From contig JAGPFT010000135.1 in NCBI GenBank assembly GCA_018056405.1, positions 1-7,395 on the forward strand: DNA of 7,395 nt, read 5' to 3'. Positions within the stretch are counted from its first letter, which is position 1, and the number at the start of each line of letters is the position of its first letter. The translations under genes were made by a program, and so were the position numbers. The notes under the pieces are model-generated. The model was not told the origin of the DNA. It searched no databases and was given only the letters and a program-made list of their open reading frames with translations. Origin of the DNA: Anaerolineae bacterium. GTDB taxonomy: Bacteria > Chloroflexota > Anaerolineae > Aggregatilineales > Aggregatilineaceae. Shown here piece after piece: positions 1-4,840 of this stretch.

Positions 1-559
1 GGGCGTGGTGGCCCAGGTCAACCAGGTATTGGGTGGCCAGGCGGCTGCCGTACCGCTGGTCAATGACCACCGACGGCACTTTCGCGCCCAGCTCGGTGTC
101 AATCTGGACGAAAGGAATGTGGCCGCACAGCGCCACCATATCGGCTGCGCTCAGCCCGGTCACCGGCGTGATCAGCACCAGGCCGTCCACCACGCTGCTG
201 CCCAGCGCGTCAATGGCGACACGTATTTCGTGCGGGGTGAGCGCCCGGACCGTCGAGAGCGTGACGCCATAGCCGCGCGCCCTGGCCGTCTGCTCGACGT
301 GCGTGACCATCTGCGCCGGGCCGTAGTGGTCAATGCCGAAGGTGACGATGCCCAACATGCACGTGCGTTGGGTCGCCAGGCTGCGCGCGGCGCGGTTGGG
401 ACGATAGCCCAGCTTGCGGATCGCGTCCTGGACGCGGCGGCGCGTCTCATCGGAGACGTAGGGATGGCCATTAACGACACGCGACACCGTTTGCGATGAC
501 ACGCCCACGGCCTGGGCGACATCGTCCAGGGTCACGCGCTTCGGGTCGATCTCCGCCAT
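1..559 (-). CDS. LacI-family transcriptional repressor (3' end beyond window)
   Basis: This is a ligand-responsive DNA-binding repressor of the LacI/GalR family. Reading leftwards from the ATG at 559-557, 186 codons are open to the window edge, so the C-terminal part is missing. Residues about 9-30 form the LacI helix-turn-helix (TLDDVAQAVGVSSQTVSRVV), and the segment ending GYRPNRAARSLA (51-62) matches the family's hinge helix. From about residue 66 the periplasmic-binding-protein-like sensor domain begins (MLGIVTFGID), with a later VVDGLVLITP strand typical of its N-terminal subdomain. No alternative in-frame start lies just upstream. The only Shine-Dalgarno candidate, GGAG at 575-572, is about 12 nt away, so translation may be weak, which suits a repressor. 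It is transcribed away from the sugar operon and has an operator at its own promoter, so it is probably autoregulated and is the local regulator of the operon. The effector sugar cannot be deduced. Confidence 0.96.
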   Translation of the reverse strand, partial: MAEIDPKRVTLDDVAQAVGVSSQTVSRVVNGHPYVSDETRRRVQDAIRKLGYRPNRAARSLATQRTCMLGIVTFGIDHYGPAQMVTHVEQTARARGYGVTLSTVRALTPHEIRVAIDALGSSVVDGLVLITPVTGLSAADMVALCGHIPFVQIDTELGAKVPSVVIDQRYGSRLATQYLVDLGHHA

Positions 560-585
560 ACGGCCCCCAGTCTCCAGGATCATTC

Positions 586-599
586 TGCTAGCGCTAACA
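586..599. promoter_or_regulatory. LacI-type operator O1 at the repressor's own promoter
   Basis: The sequence TGCTAGCGCTAACA is a 14-bp palindrome with one mismatch and a central CG step, the usual form of LacI/GalR-family operators. It overlaps the last base of the predicted -10 box and the predicted start of the repressor transcript, a position where bound repressor would block RNA polymerase. A near-identical site (810-823) lies at the divergent operon promoter. Both differ from TGTTAGCGCTAACA by a single base in the left half. Confidence 0.8.
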
Positions 600-628
600 T
601 CATATCACGGGACAAAGGCGCAGGTCAA
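599..628 (-). promoter_or_regulatory. Promoter of the lacI-family gene
   Basis: Read on the minus strand there is a -35 box TTGACC (628-623), an 18-bp spacer and a -10 box TATGAT (604-599). Each box matches the sigma70 consensus at 5 of 6 positions. The predicted start is near 592, giving a leader of about 33 nt before the ATG at 559. The start point falls inside the operator at 586-599, which supports autorepression. It is predicted from sequence only. Confidence 0.6.
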
Positions 629-698
629 GCAGAGTGATTGGGCACATCTGGCCTGGGATGCGATCTGAACTACAAAAGTCTGGCGAGTCTGGGCAGTC

Positions 699-730
699 TT
701 CGCCGGCGATGCTGCCGCATTGCCGGCGAA
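699..730. repeat. Large palindrome in the divergent control region
   Basis: The left arm TTCGCCGGCGATGC (699-712) can pair with GCATTGCCGGCGAA (717-730) over 14 positions, including one G-T, leaving a TGCC tetraloop. It lies between the two divergent promoters, centred about 58 bp upstream of the rightward -35 box. No T-run follows on either strand, so a classical intrinsic terminator is unlikely. It could be a binding site for a second dimeric regulator, or a hairpin element left by a small repeat. The structure is seen directly; the function is unknown. Confidence 0.55.
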
Positions 731-772
731 TGTTCCGCGCACCTCTTCAGCGCGCCGGTTAATTCAAACCAC

Positions 773-802
773 TTGACTCCACAGAAAAGAGTGTTATATA
801 CT
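773..802 (+). promoter_or_regulatory. Main operon promoter upstream of the aldose 1-epimerase gene
   Basis: A -35 box TTGACT (773-778), an 18-bp spacer and a -10 box TATACT (797-802) match the sigma70 consensus at 5 of 6 positions each. The region is AT-richer than its surroundings. Transcription would start near 809, immediately at the edge of the operator at 810-823. The first gene begins only at 1196, so the transcript has an unusually long leader. Confidence 0.72.
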
Positions 803-809
803 GGAATTG

Positions 810-823
810 TGTTTGCGCTAACA
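810..823. promoter_or_regulatory. LacI-type operator O2 at the operon promoter
   Basis: The sequence TGTTTGCGCTAACA is a 14-bp palindrome with one mismatch and shares 12 of 14 bases with the operator at 586-599. It starts 8 bp after the end of the -10 box and covers the predicted first transcribed bases, the classical location for LacI-type repression. The pair of sites places the divergent repressor gene and the sugar operon under the same regulator. Confidence 0.82.
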
Positions 824-1195
824 GATTTTGCTTGGCATCTATCCAGAATCTCGCTGATATGAGGCGATGGCTGGCTTTGACGCCAGGGACACCAGTTGGA
901 GAGGATAGTTTTTAGGGAGGCCCTTGCAATAGTTCTTCTGTAGCCAGGCAATCCCCACCTCCAGGCTGTGCTATGCCAGGCATTGCTGAACGCCTGCTGC
1001 GGAATCGATCTCCATCGCTTGCAGTTTTCGTGCACGCCATCAAAGGACATCACTGTAAAGGGGGGCCATAGGGTGGCAACAGCCGATCTGGAGTGTGCTG
1101 TCCGGATCAGGCGGTTCACCTGCCGTTTCATTAAGGTGGTTGTCCGGCGAATTGCCGGTAACAAACACATTGAAGTAAATTGAGGAGGTGCTTCA
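824..1195 (+). other. Long 5' leader of the sugar operon, no recognised gene
   Basis: About 385 nt separate the predicted start of transcription from the first start codon. I recognise no known riboswitch class here. Small hairpins are visible: CTGGC/GCCAG at 871-875/882-886 and CCGGC/GCCGG at 1144-1148/1154-1158, the latter 24 nt before the ribosome-binding site. A 71-codon frame from the GTG at 968 runs to a TGA at 1181-1183 that touches the next gene's Shine-Dalgarno. It is Cys/Arg-rich, lacks the strong G/C third-position bias of the neighbouring genes and looks non-coding. The stretch may be a regulatory leader or decayed sequence. Confidence 0.4.
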
Positions 1196-2371
1196 ATGAA
1201 ACGGTTCTTGCTGACAGGTCTAGCACTGGTCCTCGCCTTCGCCCTGCTAGCTCCAATGCAGAGCAAGGCCCTTGCCCAGGGAAGCATTAGCAAAGCTTCC
1301 TATGGGACCACCGCCGACGGTGTCGCTGTAGATGAGTATACCCTGACCAATGCCCATGGGATGGAGGTCAAGATTATCACCTACGGCGGCACTATCACTT
1401 CAGTCAAGGTGCCGGATCGCTATGGCAACATGGCCAACGTGGAGACGGGATTTGGCAGCCTCCAGGACTACGAGGCCAAGGGCAACTACTTCGGCGCCCT
1501 CATTGGCCGCTACGGGAACCGCATCGCCGGTGGCAAGTTCTCCATTGACGGCGTAGAATACACCCTCGCCCTCAACAACGGCCCGAACGCGCTGCATGGC
1601 GGCCTCAAGGGATTCGACAAGGTGGTCTGGAGCGCTCAGGAAGTCGAGGCGGAGGGCGGAGTCGCTCTGGAACTGAGCTACCTCAGCGCCGACATGGAAG
1701 AAGGCTATCCCGGCAACCTCGATGTCAAGGTGGTTTACACGCTGACCGACAACAACGAACTGAAGATTGACTATACGGCCACCACCGATAAGCCCACTGT
1801 GGTCAACCTGACCAACCACGCCTACTGGAACCTGAAGGGCGAGGGCCTGGGCAGCATTGATGACCATATCATGTGGATCAACGCTGACCGGTACACGCCA
1901 ACCGACGAACATCTGATCCCGACCGGTGAGCTAGCGCCGGTCGAGGGCACGCCGTTCGACTTCCGCACACCCAAAGTGATCGGCCCGATGATGCGCTCAA
2001 CGGATCCGCAATTGATGGGAGGCGACGCACGTGGGCTTGACCACAACTTCGTGCTCAACCGGCCCAGCCTGGATGATAAATCCCTGATCATGGCCGCGGT
2101 CCTCTACGAGCCGACCCTGGGCCGCACCCTGGAAATCTGGACCACCGAGCCTGGCATCCAGGTCTATTGCGGCAACTACTTTGGTCAATGGAGCGATGCC
2201 ACCCAGCCGTGGATTGGCCCCAGCGGGCATTTCTACCGCCAGGATGACGCCTGCGCTCTGGAGACCCAGCACTTCCCTGACTCGCCGAACCAGCCGGACT
2301 GGCCAACCACCATCCTGCGGCCCGGCGAGACCTATCAGACAACTACCATCCTGAAGTTCACGGTAGACTAG
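1196..2371 (+). CDS. galM: Secreted aldose 1-epimerase (mutarotase), GalM family
   Basis: The enzyme interconverts the alpha and beta anomers of aldoses such as galactose or glucose. The product is 391 aa, longer than the roughly 340-350 aa usual for the cytoplasmic form because of an N-terminal Sec signal peptide: MKRF, a hydrophobic core at about 5-20, and a likely cut after ALA-27. Family motifs appear in order: GRYGNRIAGGKF (104-115), NALHGG with H134, TNHAYWNL with the catalytic-acid His H208, LDHNF with D282, and ALETQHFPDSPN with the catalytic-base Glu E356. The start is fixed by an AGGAGG at 1183-1188, 7 nt before the ATG, and by the signal peptide that follows. It is the first gene of the operon behind the LacI-controlled promoter. 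No lipobox cysteine is present, so the product is probably soluble outside the membrane. The preferred sugar is not determinable. Confidence 0.95.
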   Translation: MKRFLLTGLALVLAFALLAPMQSKALAQGSISKASYGTTADGVAVDEYTLTNAHGMEVKIITYGGTITSVKVPDRYGNMANVETGFGSLQDYEAKGNYFGALIGRYGNRIAGGKFSIDGVEYTLALNNGPNALHGGLKGFDKVVWSAQEVEAEGGVALELSYLSADMEEGYPGNLDVKVVYTLTDNNELKIDYTATTDKPTVVNLTNHAYWNLKGEGLGSIDDHIMWINADRYTPTDEHLIPTGELAPVEGTPFDFRTPKVIGPMMRSTDPQLMGGDARGLDHNFVLNRPSLDDKSLIMAAVLYEPTLGRTLEIWTTEPGIQVYCGNYFGQWSDATQPWIGPSGHFYRQDDACALETQHFPDSPNQPDWPTTILRPGETYQTTTILKFTVD

Positions 2372-2388
2372 TCTGCGACAAAGCAAGC

Positions 2389-2412
2389 GGTGGGGGCGCT
2401 GTCGCCCCCACC
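2389..2412 (+). other. Strong hairpin just after the epimerase gene
   Basis: GGTGGGGGCG (2389-2398) pairs perfectly with CGCCCCCACC (2403-2412) around a CTGT loop, 18 nt after the stop codon at 2369-2371. No U-tract follows, so it is not a canonical intrinsic terminator. It could pause polymerase or protect the 3' end of the upstream message. The right arm lies in the first copy of a 33-bp direct repeat. Confidence 0.55.
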
Positions 2413-2430
2413 CTCTCGGCGCATGGGGGC
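2398..2430. repeat. 33-bp direct repeat, copy 1
   Basis: These 33 bases are identical to 2603-2635. The unit contains an internal inverted repeat (CGCCCCCA at 2403-2410 and TGGGGGCG at 2424-2431, the last base just outside the unit). The two copies are 205 bp apart start to start and bracket the inverted-repeat element at 2474-2570. Confidence 0.85.
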
Positions 2431-2473
2431 GGACAGGCGTTGGGAGCACGCAGAATTGGAGGCCGTCCTTCAC

Positions 2474-2570
2474 TTTACCTCTCCCCACTCGGCGCTGACG
2501 CCCCTCGTCGCCCCCTCTCCGCATCGGAGAAGGGGCTGGCCGAGCAAAGCAAGGCCGGGGGTGAGGTAAA
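2474..2570. repeat. Inverted-repeat element, copy 1 (MITE/REP-like)
   Basis: The 97-bp block begins TTTACCTCTCCCC and ends GGGGTGAGGTAAA, terminal inverted repeats matching at 12 of 13 positions. It holds a central hairpin with CCCCCTCTCCG and CGGAGAAGGGG arms (one mismatch). Read in reverse complement, the element at 7265-7371 aligns with it along its length, sharing blocks such as CTCGGCGCTG, CCCCCTCTCCG, GGCCGAGCA and GGGGTGAGGTAAA. It is therefore one copy of an interspersed family. No transposase is encoded and no clear target-site duplication is seen. Confidence 0.8.
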
Positions 2571-2602
2571 CGAAGCAAGCCGGCCTTTATGCTTTCTGGA
2601 TG

Positions 2603-2635
2603 GCTGTCGCCCCCACCCTCTCGGCGCATGGGGGC
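2603..2635. repeat. 33-bp direct repeat, copy 2
   Basis: It is identical over 33 bases to 2398-2430. It lies 32 bp after the end of the inverted-repeat element at 2474-2570 and 34 bp before the predicted internal promoter's -35 box. The upstream half of the hairpin present at copy 1 (GGTGGGGGCG) is absent here. Confidence 0.85.
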
Positions 2636-2644
2636 ACACCCCCT

Positions 2645-2689
2645 TTGCTGGCGAATAGCCGAGCAGGAATTGACAAGCTCCGCCAGCAA
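2645..2689. promoter_or_regulatory. Inverted repeat straddling the internal promoter's -35 box
   Basis: TTGCTGGCG (2645-2653) and CGCCAGCAA (2681-2689) are perfect 9-bp complements separated by 27 bp. The left arm lies upstream of the TTGACA at 2670-2675 and the right arm lies in the spacer before the -10 box. It could be a two-half-site regulator target or the ends of a small inserted element. It does not resemble the LacI-type operator found at 586 and 810. Confidence 0.4.
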
Positions 2690-2698
2690 GCATAAGCT
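2670..2698 (+). promoter_or_regulatory. Putative internal promoter for the sugar-binding-protein gene
   Basis: A perfect -35 box TTGACA (2670-2675) is followed after 17 bp by a weak -10 candidate TAAGCT (2693-2698, 3 of 6 matches to consensus). Transcription would start near 2705, giving a leader of about 135 nt. A separate promoter here would explain how the binding protein is made despite the repeat island that separates it from the epimerase gene. The weak -10 keeps confidence low. Confidence 0.4.
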
Positions 2699-2753
2699 TA
2701 AGGTGTGCAAGAGACGCTGAGTCTCGTGGGAGTTGGCACCCCCGTCGAGCCGC

Positions 2754-2800
2754 GTCTTTTGGCAGGAAGCCCCCTCCCAGGGAGGCCGCTTCCAGCAAGA
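2754..2800 (+). other. Structured leader hairpin before the binding-protein gene
   Basis: Nested complementary arms are visible: TCTT/AAGA (2754-2757/2797-2800), GGAAGC/GCTTCC (2765-2770/2788-2793) and CCTCCC/GGGAGG (2773-2778/2780-2785). Together they form a long imperfect stem ending 23 nt upstream of the Shine-Dalgarno AAGGAGG at 2824-2830. It may stabilise the 5' end of the abundant binding-protein message. No downstream U-run is present. Confidence 0.45.
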
Positions 2801-2839
2801 CTCGCCCGCACTGTTTACCTACTAAGGAGGACCAAAAAG

Positions 2840-3850
2840 ATGTTGAGAAAAGCGGGACTTGTTGTGGCTCTTGTCCTCGTGCTGGCCCTGGCGCTGCCCA
2901 CTGTGGCCTACGGCCAGGGTTCCGAGGGCCCCAAAGAGAAGTGGTGCAGTGGTGTCAAGATCGTCTTCTTCCCCGGCGGGCCGGCGGGCGGCGTCTTCGC
3001 CGTGAACGTCTACAACGGCGCGGTCCAGGCAGCCAGTGACCTGGGCGCTAATGTGGATTACGTCTGGTCGGACTGGGATCCGCAGAAGATGATCCAGCAG
3101 TTCGCTGAGGCCATGGCCATGAACCCGGACGGCATCGCCATCATGGGTCACCCCGGTGAAGATGCCTTCGAGCCGCTGGTGGACGAGGCCATCGCCAAGG
3201 GCATCATTGTCACCAGCCAGAACACCACCCTGCCGCGCATCGAGGCCAAGTACGCCGGTGTGGGCTTCGGCTATGTCGGCCAGGAACTGTACGCCACCGG
3301 CTACAACCTGGGCAACGAGATCATCCGTCGCGCCGGGTTGGGGGAGGGCGACCGGGCGATGGTCTGGGGCCTGCTCTCGCAGCCCACGCGCGGCCTGCGC
3401 ACCCAGGGCGTCATTGATGCCTTCGAAGAAGCCGGCCTGACGGTGGACTACATCGAGATCGACACGGCCACCAATGCCGATCCGCCCGCGGGCATCCCCA
3501 CCTTCGTGGCCTACGTCTCGTCCAATTCCGATGTCAAGGTCGTGGTCACCGATCATGGTGGCCTGACGGCGACGCTGCAATCGTACCTGGAAGCGGCGGG
3601 CAAGGGGCCGGATGACATCTACGGCGCGGGCTTCGATCTGTCGCCAGCCACCGTTGAGGCCATCCGCAGCGGCTACACTGACCTGGTCATTGACCAGCAG
3701 CAGTGGCTGCAGGGCTATCTGCCCATCCTGCAAATCTGCCTGACCGAGAAGTTCGCCTTCTCCGGCCTGCACATTGACACGGGCGGCGGCTTCGCCAGCG
3801 CCGACAACATCGAAATGCTGGCTCCGCTGGTAGAAGCAGTCATCCGCTAG
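2840..3850 (+). CDS. ABC sugar transporter, exported substrate-binding protein (CUT2/RbsB-like)
   Basis: This is the extracytoplasmic receptor of a ribose-type (CUT2) sugar importer, 336 aa. The ATG at 2840 is preferred over in-frame starts further upstream because AAGGAGG (2824-2830) precedes it by 9 nt and because the protein then opens with a signal peptide: MLRKAG, a hydrophobic stretch at about 6-23, and likely cleavage near AYG-25. Type-1 periplasmic-binding-protein features follow: an opening strand and loop KIVFFPGGPAGGVF (40-53), the helix FAVNVYNGAVQAASDLG, the PDGIAIMGHPGED strand-loop (97-108), RGLRTQGVIDAFEEAG (184-199), and QQQWLQGYLPI (286-296), a region that contacts sugar in relatives. 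No lipobox is visible, so membrane anchoring is not by a standard lipoprotein route. Two cysteines, C36 and C300, are present. The two following genes supply the ATPase and permease. The substrate is unidentified. Confidence 0.93.
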   Translation: MLRKAGLVVALVLVLALALPTVAYGQGSEGPKEKWCSGVKIVFFPGGPAGGVFAVNVYNGAVQAASDLGANVDYVWSDWDPQKMIQQFAEAMAMNPDGIAIMGHPGEDAFEPLVDEAIAKGIIVTSQNTTLPRIEAKYAGVGFGYVGQELYATGYNLGNEIIRRAGLGEGDRAMVWGLLSQPTRGLRTQGVIDAFEEAGLTVDYIEIDTATNADPPAGIPTFVAYVSSNSDVKVVVTDHGGLTATLQSYLEAAGKGPDDIYGAGFDLSPATVEAIRSGYTDLVIDQQQWLQGYLPILQICLTEKFAFSGLHIDTGGGFASADNIEMLAPLVEAVIR

Positions 3851-3872
3851 CGTCTGATTTGGTGGCTGACCT

Positions 3873-3897
3873 GGGGGCGCGTGTGCCACGCGCTCCC
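3873..3897 (+). other. Intercistronic hairpin after the binding-protein gene
   Basis: GGGGGCGCGTG (3873-3883) pairs with CACGCGCTCCC (3887-3897) over 11 positions including one G-U, with a 3-nt loop, beginning 23 nt after the stop codon. No U-tract follows. In many binding-protein-dependent transport operons a stable stem-loop here protects the receptor message and lowers expression of the membrane genes; that role is inferred. Confidence 0.65.
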
Positions 3898-3914
3898 AAC
3901 AGCCTGGCATCCCT

Positions 3915-4015
3915 GAGGAGCAAGCGACCTCGCCTGAGGTGTCCGCAGCGCCCATAGTCTGTTAGTCCACCCCTGGCTATGAGCGCGTTCCACACTCCCG
4001 CGTCGCTTGCTCCTC
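3915..4015. repeat. Inverted repeat with 14-bp arms before the ATPase gene
   Basis: GAGGAGCAAGCGAC (3915-3928) and GTCGCTTGCTCCTC (4002-4015) are perfect complements 73 bp apart. A smaller hairpin ACCTC/GAGGT lies inside (3927-3931/3936-3940). The right arm ends 10 nt before the ATPase gene's Shine-Dalgarno (AAGGA, 4025-4029). As RNA it could present or restrict that site; as DNA it could be a small mobile inverted-repeat element of about 101 bp. No target duplication was seen. Confidence 0.6.
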
Positions 4016-4036
4016 CAGCTTGAAAAGGACTGCTCA

Positions 4037-4792
4037 ATGGGCAACATCCTCGAAATGCGTGGCATCTGCAAGTCGTTTGGCGAGGTGCAGTCGCTGATTG
4101 ATGTAGATTTCCGCGTCTGTGAGAACGAGATCGTCGGCTTGCTGGGCGACAACGGCGCGGGCAAGTCCACGCTGATCAAGATCATCACCGGCTATCACCG
4201 ACCCGACAAGGGGGAAATCTACTTTCACGGCCAAAAGGTGGAAAACCTCACCGTGCCCAAAGCTCGCTCGCTGGGCGTGGAGACCGTCTACCAGGAACGG
4301 GCGCTGGCCGACCTGCAAACGCTGTGGCGCAATATCTTCCTGGGCCGCGAGCTTTCCAACCGCCTGGGCTTTCTGGATATTGGCACCATGAAGCGCGAGA
4401 CGCACCGCCTGATGGTCGAAGCGATGGAGTACACCTCCTCGGCGGTGAACCCCGACGCGGTGATCAAGTCCTTCTCCGGCGGTGAGAAGCAGGGCGTCGC
4501 CATCACGCGGGCGCTCTATTTCCATGCCGAGCTGGTCATCCTCGACGAGCCGACGATGGGCCTCTCGCTGCAGGAAACGCGCAAGCTGCTCGATTTCGTG
4601 CGCAGCATCAAGAGCGCCGGCAAATCGGCCATTTTCATTGATCACAATGTCTTCCACGTGTACTCAGTAGCCGACCGCGTGGTGGTGCTGGATCGCGGGC
4701 GCGTGGCCGGGGAATTCCTGACCCAAGACATCACGCTGGACGACCTGATGGAAAAGATGTACCGGGTGGCGCAGACAGGCAGCCTGGACTGA
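4037..4792 (+). CDS. ABC sugar transporter, single-domain ATP-binding protein
   Basis: This is the cytoplasmic ATPase that powers the sugar importer, 251 aa. Motifs appear in order: Walker A GDNGAGKST (37-45, K43), Q-loop Q86 in TVYQE, signature FSGGEKQ (146-152), Walker B LVILDEP (166-172, D170, catalytic E171) and H-loop H203 in IFIDHN. The segment after Walker B (TMGLSLQET) resembles the ribose/fructose-type subfamily, which lacks the usual SALD D-loop. Most CUT2 ATPases such as RbsA are tandem two-domain proteins of about 500 aa; this one has a single complete domain like FrcA, so it should act as a homodimer. The ATG at 4037 has AAGGA 7 nt upstream; a TTG ten codons earlier lies in the inverted repeat and lacks a good binding site. 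The permease gene starts 48 nt downstream. Confidence 0.95.
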   Translation: MGNILEMRGICKSFGEVQSLIDVDFRVCENEIVGLLGDNGAGKSTLIKIITGYHRPDKGEIYFHGQKVENLTVPKARSLGVETVYQERALADLQTLWRNIFLGRELSNRLGFLDIGTMKRETHRLMVEAMEYTSSAVNPDAVIKSFSGGEKQGVAITRALYFHAELVILDEPTMGLSLQETRKLLDFVRSIKSAGKSAIFIDHNVFHVYSVADRVVVLDRGRVAGEFLTQDITLDDLMEKMYRVAQTGSLD

Positions 4793-4840
4793 GCCGCTGG
4801 CCAACGCATCCTCTAGGCACTGTTTAAGGAAGGGTTCTGC

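Noticed and set aside
968..1183. A 71-codon frame ahead of the epimerase gene
   Set aside because: It has no Shine-Dalgarno, begins with GTG, is Cys/Arg-rich, lacks the third-position GC bias of its neighbours and matches no family I recognise. It is treated as leader.
2389..2412. An intrinsic terminator after the epimerase gene
   Set aside because: The stem is perfect but no T-run follows, so it is recorded only as a hairpin; the operon may or may not continue through it.
2398..2635. A CRISPR array
   Set aside because: There are only two direct-repeat copies, 205 bp apart, with no regular spacers and no cas genes.
2705..2839. An upstream GTG start extending the binding protein by 45 residues
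   Set aside because: The extension would bury the signal peptide, crosses the leader hairpin and has no good ribosome-binding site, whereas AAGGAGG precedes the ATG at 2840.
2822..3955. A long open frame on the minus strand (377 codons) opposite the binding-protein gene
   Set aside because: It is the mirror of a GC-biased coding frame, gives a low-complexity Gly/Ala/Asp/Val/His-rich product with no recognisable domain, and the plus-strand gene is unambiguous.
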